Shown here one piece after another: positions 36,640 through 48,248 of a stretch of 64,000 nt of DNA. This stretch comes from a virus. Location: the IMG/VR virus record IMGVR_UViG_3300008108_000011, positions 62,001 through 126,000 of that record. One strand, 5' to 3'. The position numbers and the translations under genes are program-made. The notes beneath the pieces were generated by a model, which searched no databases, was not told where the DNA came from, and saw only the letters and a list, made by a program, of their open reading frames with translations. Position 1 is the first letter of the stretch. The number at the start of each line of letters is the position of its first letter.

Positions 36640-38445
36640 ATGGCATACAATCAACTAACAAACTTAGATTATTTTGATATAAAAAATGCTCTTAGAGACT
36701 ATCTAAAAGCGAACTCTGACTTTAGTGATTATGATTTTGAGGGTTCTACTCTCGGTATGCTATTGGATGTTCTGGCATACAACACGTATTACACGGCATT
36801 TAATGCCAATATGGTTGTCAATGAAGCATTTTTAGATTCTGCAACTGTAAGAGATAATGTAGTATCGTTAGCTAAGCAATTAGGATACACTCCTCGCTCA
36901 GCGGTTGCAGCACAAGCTGCTGTTGATTTACGTTTATCATTGACTTCTAGCACTACATTACCAGAAACAGTATTTTTAAAGAGAGGTAATGCCTTTGTTT
37001 CTAATGTAAATGATTCATTGTATCAGTTTGTTATTGTTGATGATGTTCAAGCACAGGTTTTACCTAGCAACGAAGTCTATTTTCCTGGATTGAAAATTTA
37101 CCAGGGATCTTTTGTTAGTAACAAATATACAGTATCGTCAACTGATCAGTTTACCGTAATACTACAAAACGCTGGAATAGACATTACCAGTATTAGAGTT
37201 AATGTATATCAATCATCAACATCTTCTACTTTCGAAAAATTCTATCAGTCTGATAATATTTTAAATGTAAATCCAGATTCTGCTTCATATTTTGTCAATG
37301 AAGTAGAAGATGAGAATTACAAACTTAGCTTTGGTGATGGAGTTTTTGGTAAGAAACTCACTCCAGGGCAAGTTGTTGAAGTTAGTTATATTGTTACTAG
37401 TGGAGCAGAAACAAATGGAACTAGTAATTTTACATTTAATGGTATAGTAACGGATGTTTCTGGCAATACTACATTTTTATATAATGTAAGTAATTTTACA
37501 TTATTAACAAGAGCATTTGGTGGTGCTGCTATTGAAAGCATTGACAGTATTAAGAGAAATGCTCCTGCAATGTATGGAACACAAAATCGCGCAGTAACTG
37601 CTACTGATTATACTGCTATCATTCGTAGGGCATATCCAGCAGCTGCAGATGTTATTACATATGGTGGAGAAGAAGCAGATCCTCCAGAATATGGCAAAGT
37701 TAAAATTTCTGTCAAACCTAGAAATTTAACATATCTTTCATCATACACAAAAAATTTAATTCTCACTGAGATTAAGAAGTTTTCCGTTGCATCAGTTGTT
37801 CCTGAGTTAGTTGATGCCTCTGTTATTTTTGTTGAACTCTATAGCAGAATATTTTATGATCAAACTATCACAAATCAAACATCAGATGCGATCAAAGGAA
37901 AAGTAATTGAAAATTTATCAAAATATATTGAAAGTAGTGACACGGAAAAGTTTGGTGGTAAGTTTAGATACAGTAAATTCATTAGCACCATTGATAGTTC
38001 AGATCGCTCTATTAGATCTAATCTCACTGATATTGTAATGAGAAAGGATTTTTATCCTTCATTAAATAATAATGCATACTATGAACTTTGTTTTAGTAAT
38101 CCATTTGATGACGATATTGATACCCAGACTTTGACTTCTACTGGATTTGTTGTTCAGCAATATCCAAATTATGTTGTATACCTTGAAGATCGTGGCGAGA
38201 AAATAGTTCTCTATCGATTAGATTCTCAAACTGGAGATAAAATTGTATTGAATGAGAGTCAAGGATTGATTAATTATGCTAAAGGTGAATTAAGAATTTA
38301 TAATTTAAATATTATTAAAGGAACTTTCTCCGATAATAAAATTGAAGTAAGACTAAAACCACAATATAATGACATCATCGCAAAAAGAGAAATATTTTTG
38401 GATGTTGACATCGATAAAAGTTCATTCACCCTTATTCAAGAGTAG
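36640..38445 (+). CDS. 6: Baseplate wedge protein gp6
   Basis: 601 residues, similar in size to T4 gp6 (660). Recognisable gp6/GpJ-like features: DYDFEGSTLGMLLDVLAYNT (N-terminal core), FLDSATVRDNVVSLAKQLGY, YKLSFGDGVFGKKLTPGQVV and RAVTATDYTAIIRRAYP, all conserved positions in baseplate gp6 homologues. gp6 forms the ring that joins the wedges and controls contraction. Starts 5 bp after gp25. Confidence 0.93.
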   Translation: MAYNQLTNLDYFDIKNALRDYLKANSDFSDYDFEGSTLGMLLDVLAYNTYYTAFNANMVVNEAFLDSATVRDNVVSLAKQLGYTPRSAVAAQAAVDLRLSLTSSTTLPETVFLKRGNAFVSNVNDSLYQFVIVDDVQAQVLPSNEVYFPGLKIYQGSFVSNKYTVSSTDQFTVILQNAGIDITSIRVNVYQSSTSSTFEKFYQSDNILNVNPDSASYFVNEVEDENYKLSFGDGVFGKKLTPGQVVEVSYIVTSGAETNGTSNFTFNGIVTDVSGNTTFLYNVSNFTLLTRAFGGAAIESIDSIKRNAPAMYGTQNRAVTATDYTAIIRRAYPAAADVITYGGEEADPPEYGKVKISVKPRNLTYLSSYTKNLILTEIKKFSVASVVPELVDASVIFVELYSRIFYDQTITNQTSDAIKGKVIENLSKYIESSDTEKFGGKFRYSKFISTIDSSDRSIRSNLTDIVMRKDFYPSLNNNAYYELCFSNPFDDDIDTQTLTSTGFVVQQYPNYVVYLEDRGEKIVLYRLDSQTGDKIVLNESQGLINYAKGELRIYNLNIIKGTFSDNKIEVRLKPQYNDIIAKREIFLDVDIDKSSFTLIQE

Positions 38446-38450
38446 GATAA

Positions 38451-41400
38451 ATGGCATCTAAGGTAAGAAATCTATCATCCCTGGTAGACAAGCAACTACC
38501 AGAATTTATTTCGTCAGAATATCCTAAATTTTCTGCGTTTTTGCAAAAATATTATGAGCACCTTGAATTAACGGGTGAGCCGATAGATTTAATCTCAAAT
38601 CTATCGAAGTATCGTGATATCGATACTTATGAGAAAAATTTACTGAAAGAAAATACATCACTTACTCAAAATCTAAGTGATTCTGCTACTACGATCAACG
38701 TAGAAAGCACTGTCGGATTTCCATCCGAAAATGGATATGTATTAATTGGTGATGAAGCTATATTTTACAAGTCAAAAACCAATACTTCATTTCTAAATTG
38801 CTATAGAAATGTAACTCATACAACTAAACTAGGTGATTTATATACAAAATCTGATATTACTACAGTTGATTACTCTGATATTGGATCAGGTAAGCAACAT
38901 CTTACTGGAGATCTAGTCTTAAATATCAGTAATCTGGTATTATATGCTTTAGTTAGAAATTTTGAGCAAGAGTATCTTGGAGCATTTCCAGAAAAATCTT
39001 TAAAGAATGCCGTTGATAAGTCAGTTTTAATTAAGAACATTAAAAAGTTCTATGCAGCAAAAGGAACTGATCAATCTATTCGTTTTATATTTAACTCGAT
39101 TGTTGCAAAAGAACCTAACGATATTCCAACAGTATACTACCCAAAAGATAGCACATACAAGTCGTCTAATGGTCAATGGATTGATAAGTTTGCGTTAAAG
39201 GTAAGAGTAATCTCTGGTGATATCAGTAAAATTATTGGCGAAAAAATTATTCAAGAAGAAAACCCATTTGACTTGAATGTAAGATCTGCTTTTTCATATG
39301 TAGACAATATTATTGATATTGGTGATAATTTTCATGAAGTAATTTTGTCTAGAAATGATATTGTTGGAGAATTTGCTGTTTCCACAGAAACATACCTCAC
39401 AAAAAACTTATTATCAACGGATTCGACCAACAAGAGAATTAATGTTTATTCTACTTTAGGATGGAAACAGCAGTCTGGTCAACTTATAATTGGAAATGAA
39501 TTAATTACATACAAGCAAAAAAATGTTTCTCAATTTGTTATTGACTCTAGAGGTGTATTACCATCAACTTACACAGTAAATGAACCTGTATATAATTATT
39601 CTAATGTTTACTGTGATTATATTGACGGTTCTGGCACAAAACAAAGAGTTAAGCTATTAGTATTAGGAATATTATATTCATTAACTCCATCAGAGTCTTT
39701 ACCTTATTCCAAAGAAGATGATATTGTTCAAATATCAGATTCTGGGTTTGAAACTAGAGACACTATTATTTTTGATAAATTTTCAAATGATACAAGATGG
39801 ATTATCAATGAAACTAACACTATTCCATCATCAGATCATGCAAATATTTCTTCTCAATTATCTGAGATTATTTCTGATGTAACTGCAGTATATGAAGATA
39901 ATCAATATTATTATATTGCTACATCTGGATATCCTTCTCACAAAATTGGAAAGGCAAATTGGGGTGTTACATTTTTAGATCAGAAAAAATTAAAACTAAT
40001 CAAGAAAGTTCCATCGGCAACCACAGAAATTTATCCAACACCTTCTAATGAAGTTGGAATTTTTGTCAATGGAACAACTGCTAGATCTTTCAAAGACACT
40101 GATGAAAATTTGATTGTTTTTGGAGAAATTCAAAAAATAAATTTAACTAATCCAGGAAGCGGATATAAAAAACCTCCATACGTTTTGGTTCAAGATGGAG
40201 CAGGATCTTTAGTAGCATCTGCAGAAGCAATATTAAATGGGGAAGTTATCGATCGCATTGAAGTCGTAGAATCTGGTAGTGGATTTTTCCCACCAGTTCC
40301 AGTAATTACAATTACTTCTGGAAGAGGAGCTGTAATTACACCTGTTGTTACTGGCGATAAAATAACTAGTTTGAAAATTATTAATCCAGGTGAATATTAC
40401 TCTTCTCCACCTCAAGTGGTTATTAAAGATTCTACTGGAAAAGGTAGATTTGCTAGATTTGAAGCTGTTGTTAGTGATGATGGGCAAATAATAGATTTCA
40501 AAAAATTAGACGAAGGAAAATTCTACACTCAGAGCACTACGACAGTAGAAATAATTCCATCTGGGAGTGGTGCCACTGCAATATCCAGTGTTAGATCTTG
40601 GAGAAGAAATTTATACAACAAACATTTCAATAATTTAGATAATGATAACGGATTTTACTTTTTAAATAATGATATATCTTTAGAGTATGGTTATAGCTAC
40701 TTAGCAAATCCGAAATCATTAAGAATTGCTTTATCTGATAATTTAGATCAATCTGGTAATATAACAAACACATTATCACATTCTCCTATTTTAGGATATG
40801 CATTTGATGGCAATCCAATATATGGTCCATATGCATATTCTGATCCATCTGATCCTACAACATCTATAACTAGGATGACTTCTAGTTATTCTTTAAATAA
40901 TAGAAGACCCAGCGGACCATCAATAGTAACATATCCTTTAGGTTCTTTTGTTGAGGATTATCAATATAATCACAGATCTGGTTCTCTAGATGAAAATAAT
41001 GGAAGATTTTGCGTCACCCCTGATTACCCAGAAGGAACATACGCTTATTTCTTGACAGTAGACTCAACAGGGCAACCAGCTTTCCCATATATTTTGGGAA
41101 ATAATTTTTATTCTCTTCCAGTAGATTCAAATTATTCCAAAAAAATATCACAAGATGATATTCCTACTAATATTATAAGATTAAAAACTCAAAAAACTCC
41201 TAATGATGGAAAAGGAGCACAATCTTATATTAATACAATTTCTAGTGGTTCGATTTCTTCTGCTTTAATAGAATATTCTCCCTCCACATTTTCAACAGGT
41301 AGTTTAATTGAAGTTAATTCATCTGGAACTGATGGTAAAGATTTATTAGCACAAGTTAGTTCTGTAAACGGAAAAAATGTAACTTCTATCCAATCACAGC

Positions 41401-44400
41401 AAACAAAAGCAATAAAATTTACTACAGAAAATCCCGCATATTTTTTTGCAGATAGTATTATTACACAAAGAAATACTAATGCAACTGGAAGATGTTTGGG
41501 GAATGTATTTGATGGCAAAACTATAGTATTATATAATGTAAATGGATCATTCAATGATGTTGATGATTTATATTCTTCAACTGTAGTCTATAATTTGTTA
41601 TTAGACAAAGAATCTGATTATACAAGAGGAGAAACTTTAAGTTTAACTAATGGCAAGCAATCTATAATTATCCGAACAGAGAATTCTTCATTTGTCGTAG
41701 CACAAAATTTATTTGAAGACGGGGAACCTATTATATTCACAAATAGTTTTTCTGGAATAATTGCAAATCAAATATACTACATTACACAATCAACCGCAAC
41801 CACATTTAAAGTATCAACTAGTATTGGTGGAACTGCTGTTGTAGTCACAAGTAATAATTCTCCTGGAGCAGTTGCTATTAGCAGAAAGGCAACAGGATTA
41901 ATTTTAGAAACAACAACTAATAGAAATTTAGTTAAAGTGCAATTATTGCAGGGAAATTTTGCAATTGATTCTGAGTATTTCTTAAGAAGCACTTCATTAA
42001 ATGATACTATTGGTAGTAAAATATCACAAAGATTTATATTAAGTGACGAAATTATTCCATTATCTTTAAATGATAAAGTTGCTATTGTATCCACTTCACA
42101 AAATCATGGTGTTGGAATAGGTGACAGAGTTAATGTGTCAGTGGATCCCAATGACAATACTACTGAGACTACATTATACACCAGAGCAAGAATTTATCAA
42201 AAAGTAAAACTGAATACCATTAAGTTTACAAAATATATCAATGATACTGGTATTGGAAAGTTATTTACTTTAAATAACGGAAGTTATAAAAATAATAATG
42301 GAAATATAGTTGGCGATTACTCTAGTGGAGGAAATGCTACTTTTACACAAGTAGAGTTAATTTTTGCAGATATTACAAAATGTAGAGATTCCGAAGGAAG
42401 AATTGTAGGTGATTCTAATTTAGCTGTTATAGGAAGACCAGGAAATCCAAACAATGCAAGAGCAACGATAAGCGTAACCAATGGAGTAGTTACTAATGTA
42501 GTAATTACTTCTAAAGGTATCGGATACAAACGAGGTGATTTTTTAACGGTTTCTCCATCATCTTTGAATAGAAGTCAATCTTCAACTTCAACTAGATTTT
42601 ATTTTGCAGAAGTTCAACATGTAGGTTTTGCTCAGCAAGAAACTAGGTTATTTTTGAATGATGTAACTTCTATTTCACAAAATGATTATTTACAAATAAC
42701 TGATGAAATTGTAAAGGTAACAAATATTAATACAGCAAATTCTTATGTAGATGTTCAAAGATCTCAATTAAACACTGTTGCTGTAGATCATTACAATACT
42801 CAACCTGTATCTAGCTATAGGGAGAGATATAATTTACCTGTAAATTACCATATTGGCAATACAAATTCTGATGCGTATGTATTAAATTACGATGACGAAA
42901 ATCAAGAATTAACTTTAGTTTATGAAATTTCAAATACTCTTGTTAGTATAAATCCATTAGTTTCTGGATCTTCATTTTTTGACAACAGTTCTCCCAAAAA
43001 GTTAATTGTAGTTGAAGAAAATATCCAAAATCCAGAATACAAATTCGAATTTTCTTATGATAATACTACATGGTTGACCAATCCAAAATTAAAATTACAA
43101 GAATATTACAAATATAAATTCGATACTTCTCATTACACATTACGTGGTAGTTTCTTGGAATTTTCTCCTAGTAAAAACTACAATATAATAACTACAGAAT
43201 CTAAGAGAAATGATATCTTACCTGGCAATGCGGGGTCATTTATTACACTAAAAATTGGGTATGGATCAGATATAGAAAGCAATAATTATTCTACCAGAGT
43301 TCCTATAAATTATAGTTTGTATTTTTATTTTGATAAGAATTCAAGAATATCTTCGGATGATTCATTTTTGAGAATTATTCCAGATCCACTACAAGGAAGT
43401 AAAACAATTTCATATGTAACAAATACTAGTTTTGTGTATGAGATGGATTCATATCCTCAATATGATGGTTCTGGGATTATGAAATATACTACTTCAGCTG
43501 GTCTAGCAGTTGGTAGTATTGCAACCGTTGGTATTATCAACCAAGGATTGAATTACAAAGAATTACCTACAGTTACTGGTGTTAGACCATCAGTAGAAAA
43601 TGAATGCATAGCAGAAGTTGTTTGGAATTCTACCGCTAAAAACATCACATCTGTAATAATTTCTAATCCAGGAATAAATTATGTAAAACCAAAAGCAGTA
43701 TTGATTTCATCTACTGGAGAAAACGCAGAATTTAATATTATTAAAAATCCTGATGGATCTATAAGAGGAATTACAGTAACAAATCGAGGAAATGGATATC
43801 TTTCAAAACCAGAAATTAAGATAGTAGAATCAAATGTAAAAATTTATTTTGAATCATCCAATATTGGAGTTCCGAATAGTATAAGGATTTTATATAACGG
43901 AAAAAATTATGGTAATGATAGAAGTATTCGTAAAAAATATTCATCTCCTCTTATTCTAAAACTCAAGCAAATTAGTGCTGGATCTTTTGCTGATGGAGAA
44001 AGAATTGAGCAGTATGATGGCAATACTTTAGTTGCTAGTGGTTATGTTGCTTCCAAAGGATATAAAAATAACACAAACATTTTAAGATTAGAAAGAGTCT
44101 CTGGGCAGTTTAAAAATAATTTGCAAATTACTGGAAAAAATAATTATGCAACTGCAGTTGTTTCTAGTTCTTTTGCTTCATTATTTGATTCTGATATAAA
44201 ATCATATTATGATAATTTGGGATATTATGCATCTGATCAAGGGCAATTGAGTTCGAATAATCAAAAGATAACAGATTCCTATTTTTATCAAGATTATTCT
44301 TATGTAATTAAATCAAAAACTCCAATAGATGTTTGGAGAAATTTAATTAAACAAACTGTTCATCCAGCTGGATTTCAGTTATTTGGAGAAGTTTCTGTTG

Positions 44401-47400
44401 AAAGCTCTACTGATGTAAAATTACCACAATCACAACCAAAACAAGAAAAGTCTTCCATAATACAATTATGGGATCCTGTAAAAAATAAAATTTCAGTAGA
44501 AAATAGTTACAGAACAATTACCCAATCTTCTATAAGATTAGGAGACATCAACTTATTACCAGGAAAAGGTTCTATATTCTCTCCATCATATGATACTGGA
44601 GAAACTTCTTCATATGAATTTAAATTGGTTCCAGAATTTAATGGATATTTTGATAATAATGGAAATTTAGCAGGAAATAAAACATTTACCGCAGTTTTAC
44701 TTGGATCAAATACTCCTTACTCAATAATTAATAAAAATAATGTTTTTATTACTATTGATGGTGTATTACAAGAACCAGGAAAATCATTTGATATAGTAGC
44801 TGGTCAAATAGTATTTTCACAACCACCATTAGGATATAGAAATGGATATACTAGATCGGCAAATATTGTTAGTGTAAATAATGGTTATATTTACGCAGAA
44901 ACTGCAAATGCATTTTCTTTAAATGAACCTATAATATTTTCTGATAATTTCTCTACCGTATCAAAATCACAACTTTATTATGTTGTAGAAGTTAGTGGAT
45001 TAGGATTTAAAATTGCATTGGGAACTACTGGGACTCCTCAAGCAACTCCAATAAATCTAACAAATGTTTCTTCTATTTCTGTAGTAGCAACTAGTCAAAT
45101 TAATCCTGGAGATCCTATTACATCTAATCAATATAGAGAAGGTGTTGATACAGCATCACAAAAATTTGTTGGTAGAATTATTAGATTTAAAGATACTTCT
45201 TTAAATTCCCAATATTTCAAAAAAATTGCAAATATATCATCGCAATTTAATGGACAATCTACAGCATTTGATTTAAGATATGAAGATAATACTCCCGTAT
45301 CATTGTCTTCAAATGAAAATTTGATTGTTTCTATAGATGGTGTAGTTCAAAGATCTGGTGTTTCTCCTTTACTTCCATTAGACAGATCATACTATATTAG
45401 AAGAACAGTTACACCAAATCAAATTGTATTCATAGAACCACCAAGATCAGGACAATCTTTCCATGGAATATCTGTAGGTTCCTATGAAAGACTAAAAGTA
45501 GATTACAGTAGAGTAAATGACATCCGAAGAGGACCTTTCTTATTACGTTCAGCTGTCACAAACAAAACAGTAACTATAGACAATGATAATAATGTTTTAG
45601 TATTTGTAGATGGAGTATTACAAAAGAGAAATAAAACATATATTATTAGAGGAGCTAATATAACATTTGTAGAACCTTTGAAAAAAGGTCAGGTTATTAA
45701 TGTAATCTATCAATATGGCAGAGATTATATTAGATCATTAACTACTTTTAATTACGAAACTACACCTTTTTATAATAGATATGAAATTATATTAGATGGA
45801 GAATATCAAAATATATCAGATGGTGGAAGATTAAAGTCAAATACTGCTAGAGGAATAGTAGTAAAGAGTTATTTTAATGGATTGAATACTGTTTTATTAG
45901 TAGATTCTTATAATCAGCAGTTTATAGTTGATGAAAATATTGCATACAAAAATCCAATAGATTCTTTTTATGATTTTACTATAAATTCTTCTGATATTAT
46001 TTCTATAAGTTCATTCGAAGAAAATGAAGATAGACAAGATATTTTAAGAAAATCTACCATAGGTTGGTTAAATGGCACACAAAAACATCCATCAACTGAT
46101 TTTATAGAAATAGGTGATTCTATTAAAATTGATGGTGAATCTGAATTCAGAACTATTTTAACAACTCCTTATGATGCAATAAAAACAGATTATAGAAATA
46201 CAGATAATCTTTCATACTTTGCAAAAATTGGAACATCAAATTATGATGGAGTTTCTAGAGGAGAAGGATTAGATATTGTAGCAGAAATCGAAAATGGTAA
46301 AGTTGTTTCTCTACTATGGAATAAAATTGAATGGGATGAATACGTCACACAAAGAATTTTACCATCACCACCTGGATATGGTTATGAAACAGCTCCTCAA
46401 TTAGTTTTTGTAGCACAACCACAAAAAGATGAGGGTGGATCAATTGTAGCAGAAGCTCAAGGTGGTGGTGCTAAAGCATATGCAGTTGTAAATAATGGAG
46501 AAATTATTGATATTGTTCTATATGATCAGGGTAGTGGATATATTGCCCCACCAAGAGTATATGTAACTAGAAATTATCAGGTATTAAGAAAAGGAAGAAA
46601 TATTGAGACAAGTTTAGTAGTTCTAGACATGTCTCCAAATGTAATTGATGCTAGAACTCTTTATATAACTTCAGGTGATATTGTAGGAAGACCACAACCT
46701 CCAATTTTAACAATATCTTCATTTATTCTTTTAACGCCACTAGAAGCATCTAGAGATATTACAGCAATTATACAAAAACAAGTAGATGTTGCTGCATCAA
46801 ATCAAAGAATCTTGCAGCATACATCTACGATTGATTTGAGTATTAGTATAGCATCTATTTCAGCAAGAACTGATATATACACTTCTTCTATTGAAACTCC
46901 TTTATCTAATGTTGTTATTGGATCCCAAAATAATGTAAGTTTTTCAAATACACTAACAGAATTACAATCTGGTATTAGAACTTTCTTAAAAGTTAATTAT
47001 TTACTAGCATACAAATCTATTCATGCTACTGGAGCATATCTAGATGCTTCAATGGATCTTGATGATACTATTGCATATGTAACAACTACAGAGAAATTTA
47101 AATCATTTGGCAAATTATTGATAGGGGATGAAATAGTATCATATACTTTAAAACAAAATGATCGTTTCTTATATCTAACTAGAGGATTAGACGGCACTAC
47201 CATAAAAAATCATCCAGCTGGTGAATTTTTGAGACAATATGGAGATGATGTATCTATTATTAGTGCTGGAGTATCATCTGCAGAATCTATCGCTCAAATT
47301 CAAGTAGTGGGCGGTGGAGTATCTCAAGTATCATTTGGCATTGAAGAAATAATTCAAATTGAATTGGATCCTATAGATGTTTTTACTGACATTGAAATTG

Positions 47401-48206
47401 TAGATATAATTCAGTCAACAAAAGTATGCGATTCGGTATTATCCGTAAATATTTCTCAAACTAGTTTTATTGATATTGGTCTAGATATTTCAATAATAGA
47501 ATCTAAAATTACCAAACAAATTACATTAATACAATCAACTGGATTATCAAATATACAAGTAAATACCATTACGCAAATTTCTCCTTCGGTAGAAAGATTC
47601 TATAAAACTGGATTTATTGATTATTACATCGAATCTATCTTATTTACGGATCCTATTATTCAAAGAAATTTGAATGCTGTTGTATTAAATAATCCTAAAA
47701 ATGAGGTTACCAGAAGATCGGGAAGTATTATTGCAGTAAATAATGCAGTGTCTAATGATGAAAATCTCACATCTTATAGTGTAGGTACTGTTGGCAATAA
47801 TCTAGGGATGTTAAATGATTGGTATAGCAATGATAATGGATATACAAATGTATCTGGATTAACATTTAATGAAATAGAAATTAATTATAATCAATTCACA
47901 ATAAAAGATTTTGAAGAACCAAATCTATCTTCTATATCCTCATCAAGATCGGTATGGAATCTGGCATATCCATCAATACAAAATCCAGTTACAATCTCTT
48001 CCACGAATGGAAATATTAACTCTACTGTAACTGCACAAAAAACAACAAATTTTGCTGCTAGTGGATATTTTTATCACAGTGATGGGTCTAATTATGGTAT
48101 TGTTCAATATACAGGAAAAACTTTAACATCATTTACAGGTTGTTCTGTTTATTCTGGATCAACAACTATCACTAATACTTCTCAGATTATACCATATTCT
48201 ATCTAA
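38451..48206 (+). CDS. Giant baseplate structural protein (gp7 position) with YHYH-like domain
   Basis: 3251 residues, the largest gene here. N-terminal ~250 residues are helical (VDKQLPEFISSEYPKFSAFL, then KKFYAAKGTDQSIRFIF), typical of the cyanophage protein following gp6. A YHYH-like domain lies at residues ~777-870: SPILGYAFDGNPIYGPYAYS, then LDENNGRFCVTPDYPEGTYA. At least eight beta repeats of the form G-x-G-Y/F-x-x-x-P (near residues 566, 607, 645, 1697, 1737, 1777, 2639, 2690) are dispersed through the chain. T4 gp7 has 1032 residues, so this is triple the length. Position and length suggest a wedge arm carrying extra carbohydrate-binding or enzymatic modules; that is inference. Confidence 0.82.
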   Translation: MASKVRNLSSLVDKQLPEFISSEYPKFSAFLQKYYEHLELTGEPIDLISNLSKYRDIDTYEKNLLKENTSLTQNLSDSATTINVESTVGFPSENGYVLIGDEAIFYKSKTNTSFLNCYRNVTHTTKLGDLYTKSDITTVDYSDIGSGKQHLTGDLVLNISNLVLYALVRNFEQEYLGAFPEKSLKNAVDKSVLIKNIKKFYAAKGTDQSIRFIFNSIVAKEPNDIPTVYYPKDSTYKSSNGQWIDKFALKVRVISGDISKIIGEKIIQEENPFDLNVRSAFSYVDNIIDIGDNFHEVILSRNDIVGEFAVSTETYLTKNLLSTDSTNKRINVYSTLGWKQQSGQLIIGNELITYKQKNVSQFVIDSRGVLPSTYTVNEPVYNYSNVYCDYIDGSGTKQRVKLLVLGILYSLTPSESLPYSKEDDIVQISDSGFETRDTIIFDKFSNDTRWIINETNTIPSSDHANISSQLSEIISDVTAVYEDNQYYYIATSGYPSHKIGKANWGVTFLDQKKLKLIKKVPSATTEIYPTPSNEVGIFVNGTTARSFKDTDENLIVFGEIQKINLTNPGSGYKKPPYVLVQDGAGSLVASAEAILNGEVIDRIEVVESGSGFFPPVPVITITSGRGAVITPVVTGDKITSLKIINPGEYYSSPPQVVIKDSTGKGRFARFEAVVSDDGQIIDFKKLDEGKFYTQSTTTVEIIPSGSGATAISSVRSWRRNLYNKHFNNLDNDNGFYFLNNDISLEYGYSYLANPKSLRIALSDNLDQSGNITNTLSHSPILGYAFDGNPIYGPYAYSDPSDPTTSITRMTSSYSLNNRRPSGPSIVTYPLGSFVEDYQYNHRSGSLDENNGRFCVTPDYPEGTYAYFLTVDSTGQPAFPYILGNNFYSLPVDSNYSKKISQDDIPTNIIRLKTQKTPNDGKGAQSYINTISSGSISSALIEYSPSTFSTGSLIEVNSSGTDGKDLLAQVSSVNGKNVTSIQSQQTKAIKFTTENPAYFFADSIITQRNTNATGRCLGNVFDGKTIVLYNVNGSFNDVDDLYSSTVVYNLLLDKESDYTRGETLSLTNGKQSIIIRTENSSFVVAQNLFEDGEPIIFTNSFSGIIANQIYYITQSTATTFKVSTSIGGTAVVVTSNNSPGAVAISRKATGLILETTTNRNLVKVQLLQGNFAIDSEYFLRSTSLNDTIGSKISQRFILSDEIIPLSLNDKVAIVSTSQNHGVGIGDRVNVSVDPNDNTTETTLYTRARIYQKVKLNTIKFTKYINDTGIGKLFTLNNGSYKNNNGNIVGDYSSGGNATFTQVELIFADITKCRDSEGRIVGDSNLAVIGRPGNPNNARATISVTNGVVTNVVITSKGIGYKRGDFLTVSPSSLNRSQSSTSTRFYFAEVQHVGFAQQETRLFLNDVTSISQNDYLQITDEIVKVTNINTANSYVDVQRSQLNTVAVDHYNTQPVSSYRERYNLPVNYHIGNTNSDAYVLNYDDENQELTLVYEISNTLVSINPLVSGSSFFDNSSPKKLIVVEENIQNPEYKFEFSYDNTTWLTNPKLKLQEYYKYKFDTSHYTLRGSFLEFSPSKNYNIITTESKRNDILPGNAGSFITLKIGYGSDIESNNYSTRVPINYSLYFYFDKNSRISSDDSFLRIIPDPLQGSKTISYVTNTSFVYEMDSYPQYDGSGIMKYTTSAGLAVGSIATVGIINQGLNYKELPTVTGVRPSVENECIAEVVWNSTAKNITSVIISNPGINYVKPKAVLISSTGENAEFNIIKNPDGSIRGITVTNRGNGYLSKPEIKIVESNVKIYFESSNIGVPNSIRILYNGKNYGNDRSIRKKYSSPLILKLKQISAGSFADGERIEQYDGNTLVASGYVASKGYKNNTNILRLERVSGQFKNNLQITGKNNYATAVVSSSFASLFDSDIKSYYDNLGYYASDQGQLSSNNQKITDSYFYQDYSYVIKSKTPIDVWRNLIKQTVHPAGFQLFGEVSVESSTDVKLPQSQPKQEKSSIIQLWDPVKNKISVENSYRTITQSSIRLGDINLLPGKGSIFSPSYDTGETSSYEFKLVPEFNGYFDNNGNLAGNKTFTAVLLGSNTPYSIINKNNVFITIDGVLQEPGKSFDIVAGQIVFSQPPLGYRNGYTRSANIVSVNNGYIYAETANAFSLNEPIIFSDNFSTVSKSQLYYVVEVSGLGFKIALGTTGTPQATPINLTNVSSISVVATSQINPGDPITSNQYREGVDTASQKFVGRIIRFKDTSLNSQYFKKIANISSQFNGQSTAFDLRYEDNTPVSLSSNENLIVSIDGVVQRSGVSPLLPLDRSYYIRRTVTPNQIVFIEPPRSGQSFHGISVGSYERLKVDYSRVNDIRRGPFLLRSAVTNKTVTIDNDNNVLVFVDGVLQKRNKTYIIRGANITFVEPLKKGQVINVIYQYGRDYIRSLTTFNYETTPFYNRYEIILDGEYQNISDGGRLKSNTARGIVVKSYFNGLNTVLLVDSYNQQFIVDENIAYKNPIDSFYDFTINSSDIISISSFEENEDRQDILRKSTIGWLNGTQKHPSTDFIEIGDSIKIDGESEFRTILTTPYDAIKTDYRNTDNLSYFAKIGTSNYDGVSRGEGLDIVAEIENGKVVSLLWNKIEWDEYVTQRILPSPPGYGYETAPQLVFVAQPQKDEGGSIVAEAQGGGAKAYAVVNNGEIIDIVLYDQGSGYIAPPRVYVTRNYQVLRKGRNIETSLVVLDMSPNVIDARTLYITSGDIVGRPQPPILTISSFILLTPLEASRDITAIIQKQVDVAASNQRILQHTSTIDLSISIASISARTDIYTSSIETPLSNVVIGSQNNVSFSNTLTELQSGIRTFLKVNYLLAYKSIHATGAYLDASMDLDDTIAYVTTTEKFKSFGKLLIGDEIVSYTLKQNDRFLYLTRGLDGTTIKNHPAGEFLRQYGDDVSIISAGVSSAESIAQIQVVGGGVSQVSFGIEEIIQIELDPIDVFTDIEIVDIIQSTKVCDSVLSVNISQTSFIDIGLDISIIESKITKQITLIQSTGLSNIQVNTITQISPSVERFYKTGFIDYYIESILFTDPIIQRNLNAVVLNNPKNEVTRRSGSIIAVNNAVSNDENLTSYSVGTVGNNLGMLNDWYSNDNGYTNVSGLTFNEIEINYNQFTIKDFEEPNLSSISSSRSVWNLAYPSIQNPVTISSTNGNINSTVTAQKTTNFAASGYFYHSDGSNYGIVQYTGKTLTSFTGCSVYSGSTTITNTSQIIPYSI

Positions 48207-48210
48207 ACCA

Positions 48211-48224
48211 TATAAATATAAATA
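48211..48224 (+). promoter_or_regulatory. Overlapping T4-type late promoters
   Basis: TATAAATA at 48211-48218 and again at 48217-48224, five bases after the preceding gene. The gp8 ATG is at 48249, with GGAGA nine bases before it. Confidence 0.8.
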
Positions 48225-48248
48225 AAATACCGTTCGGAGAACTATTAA

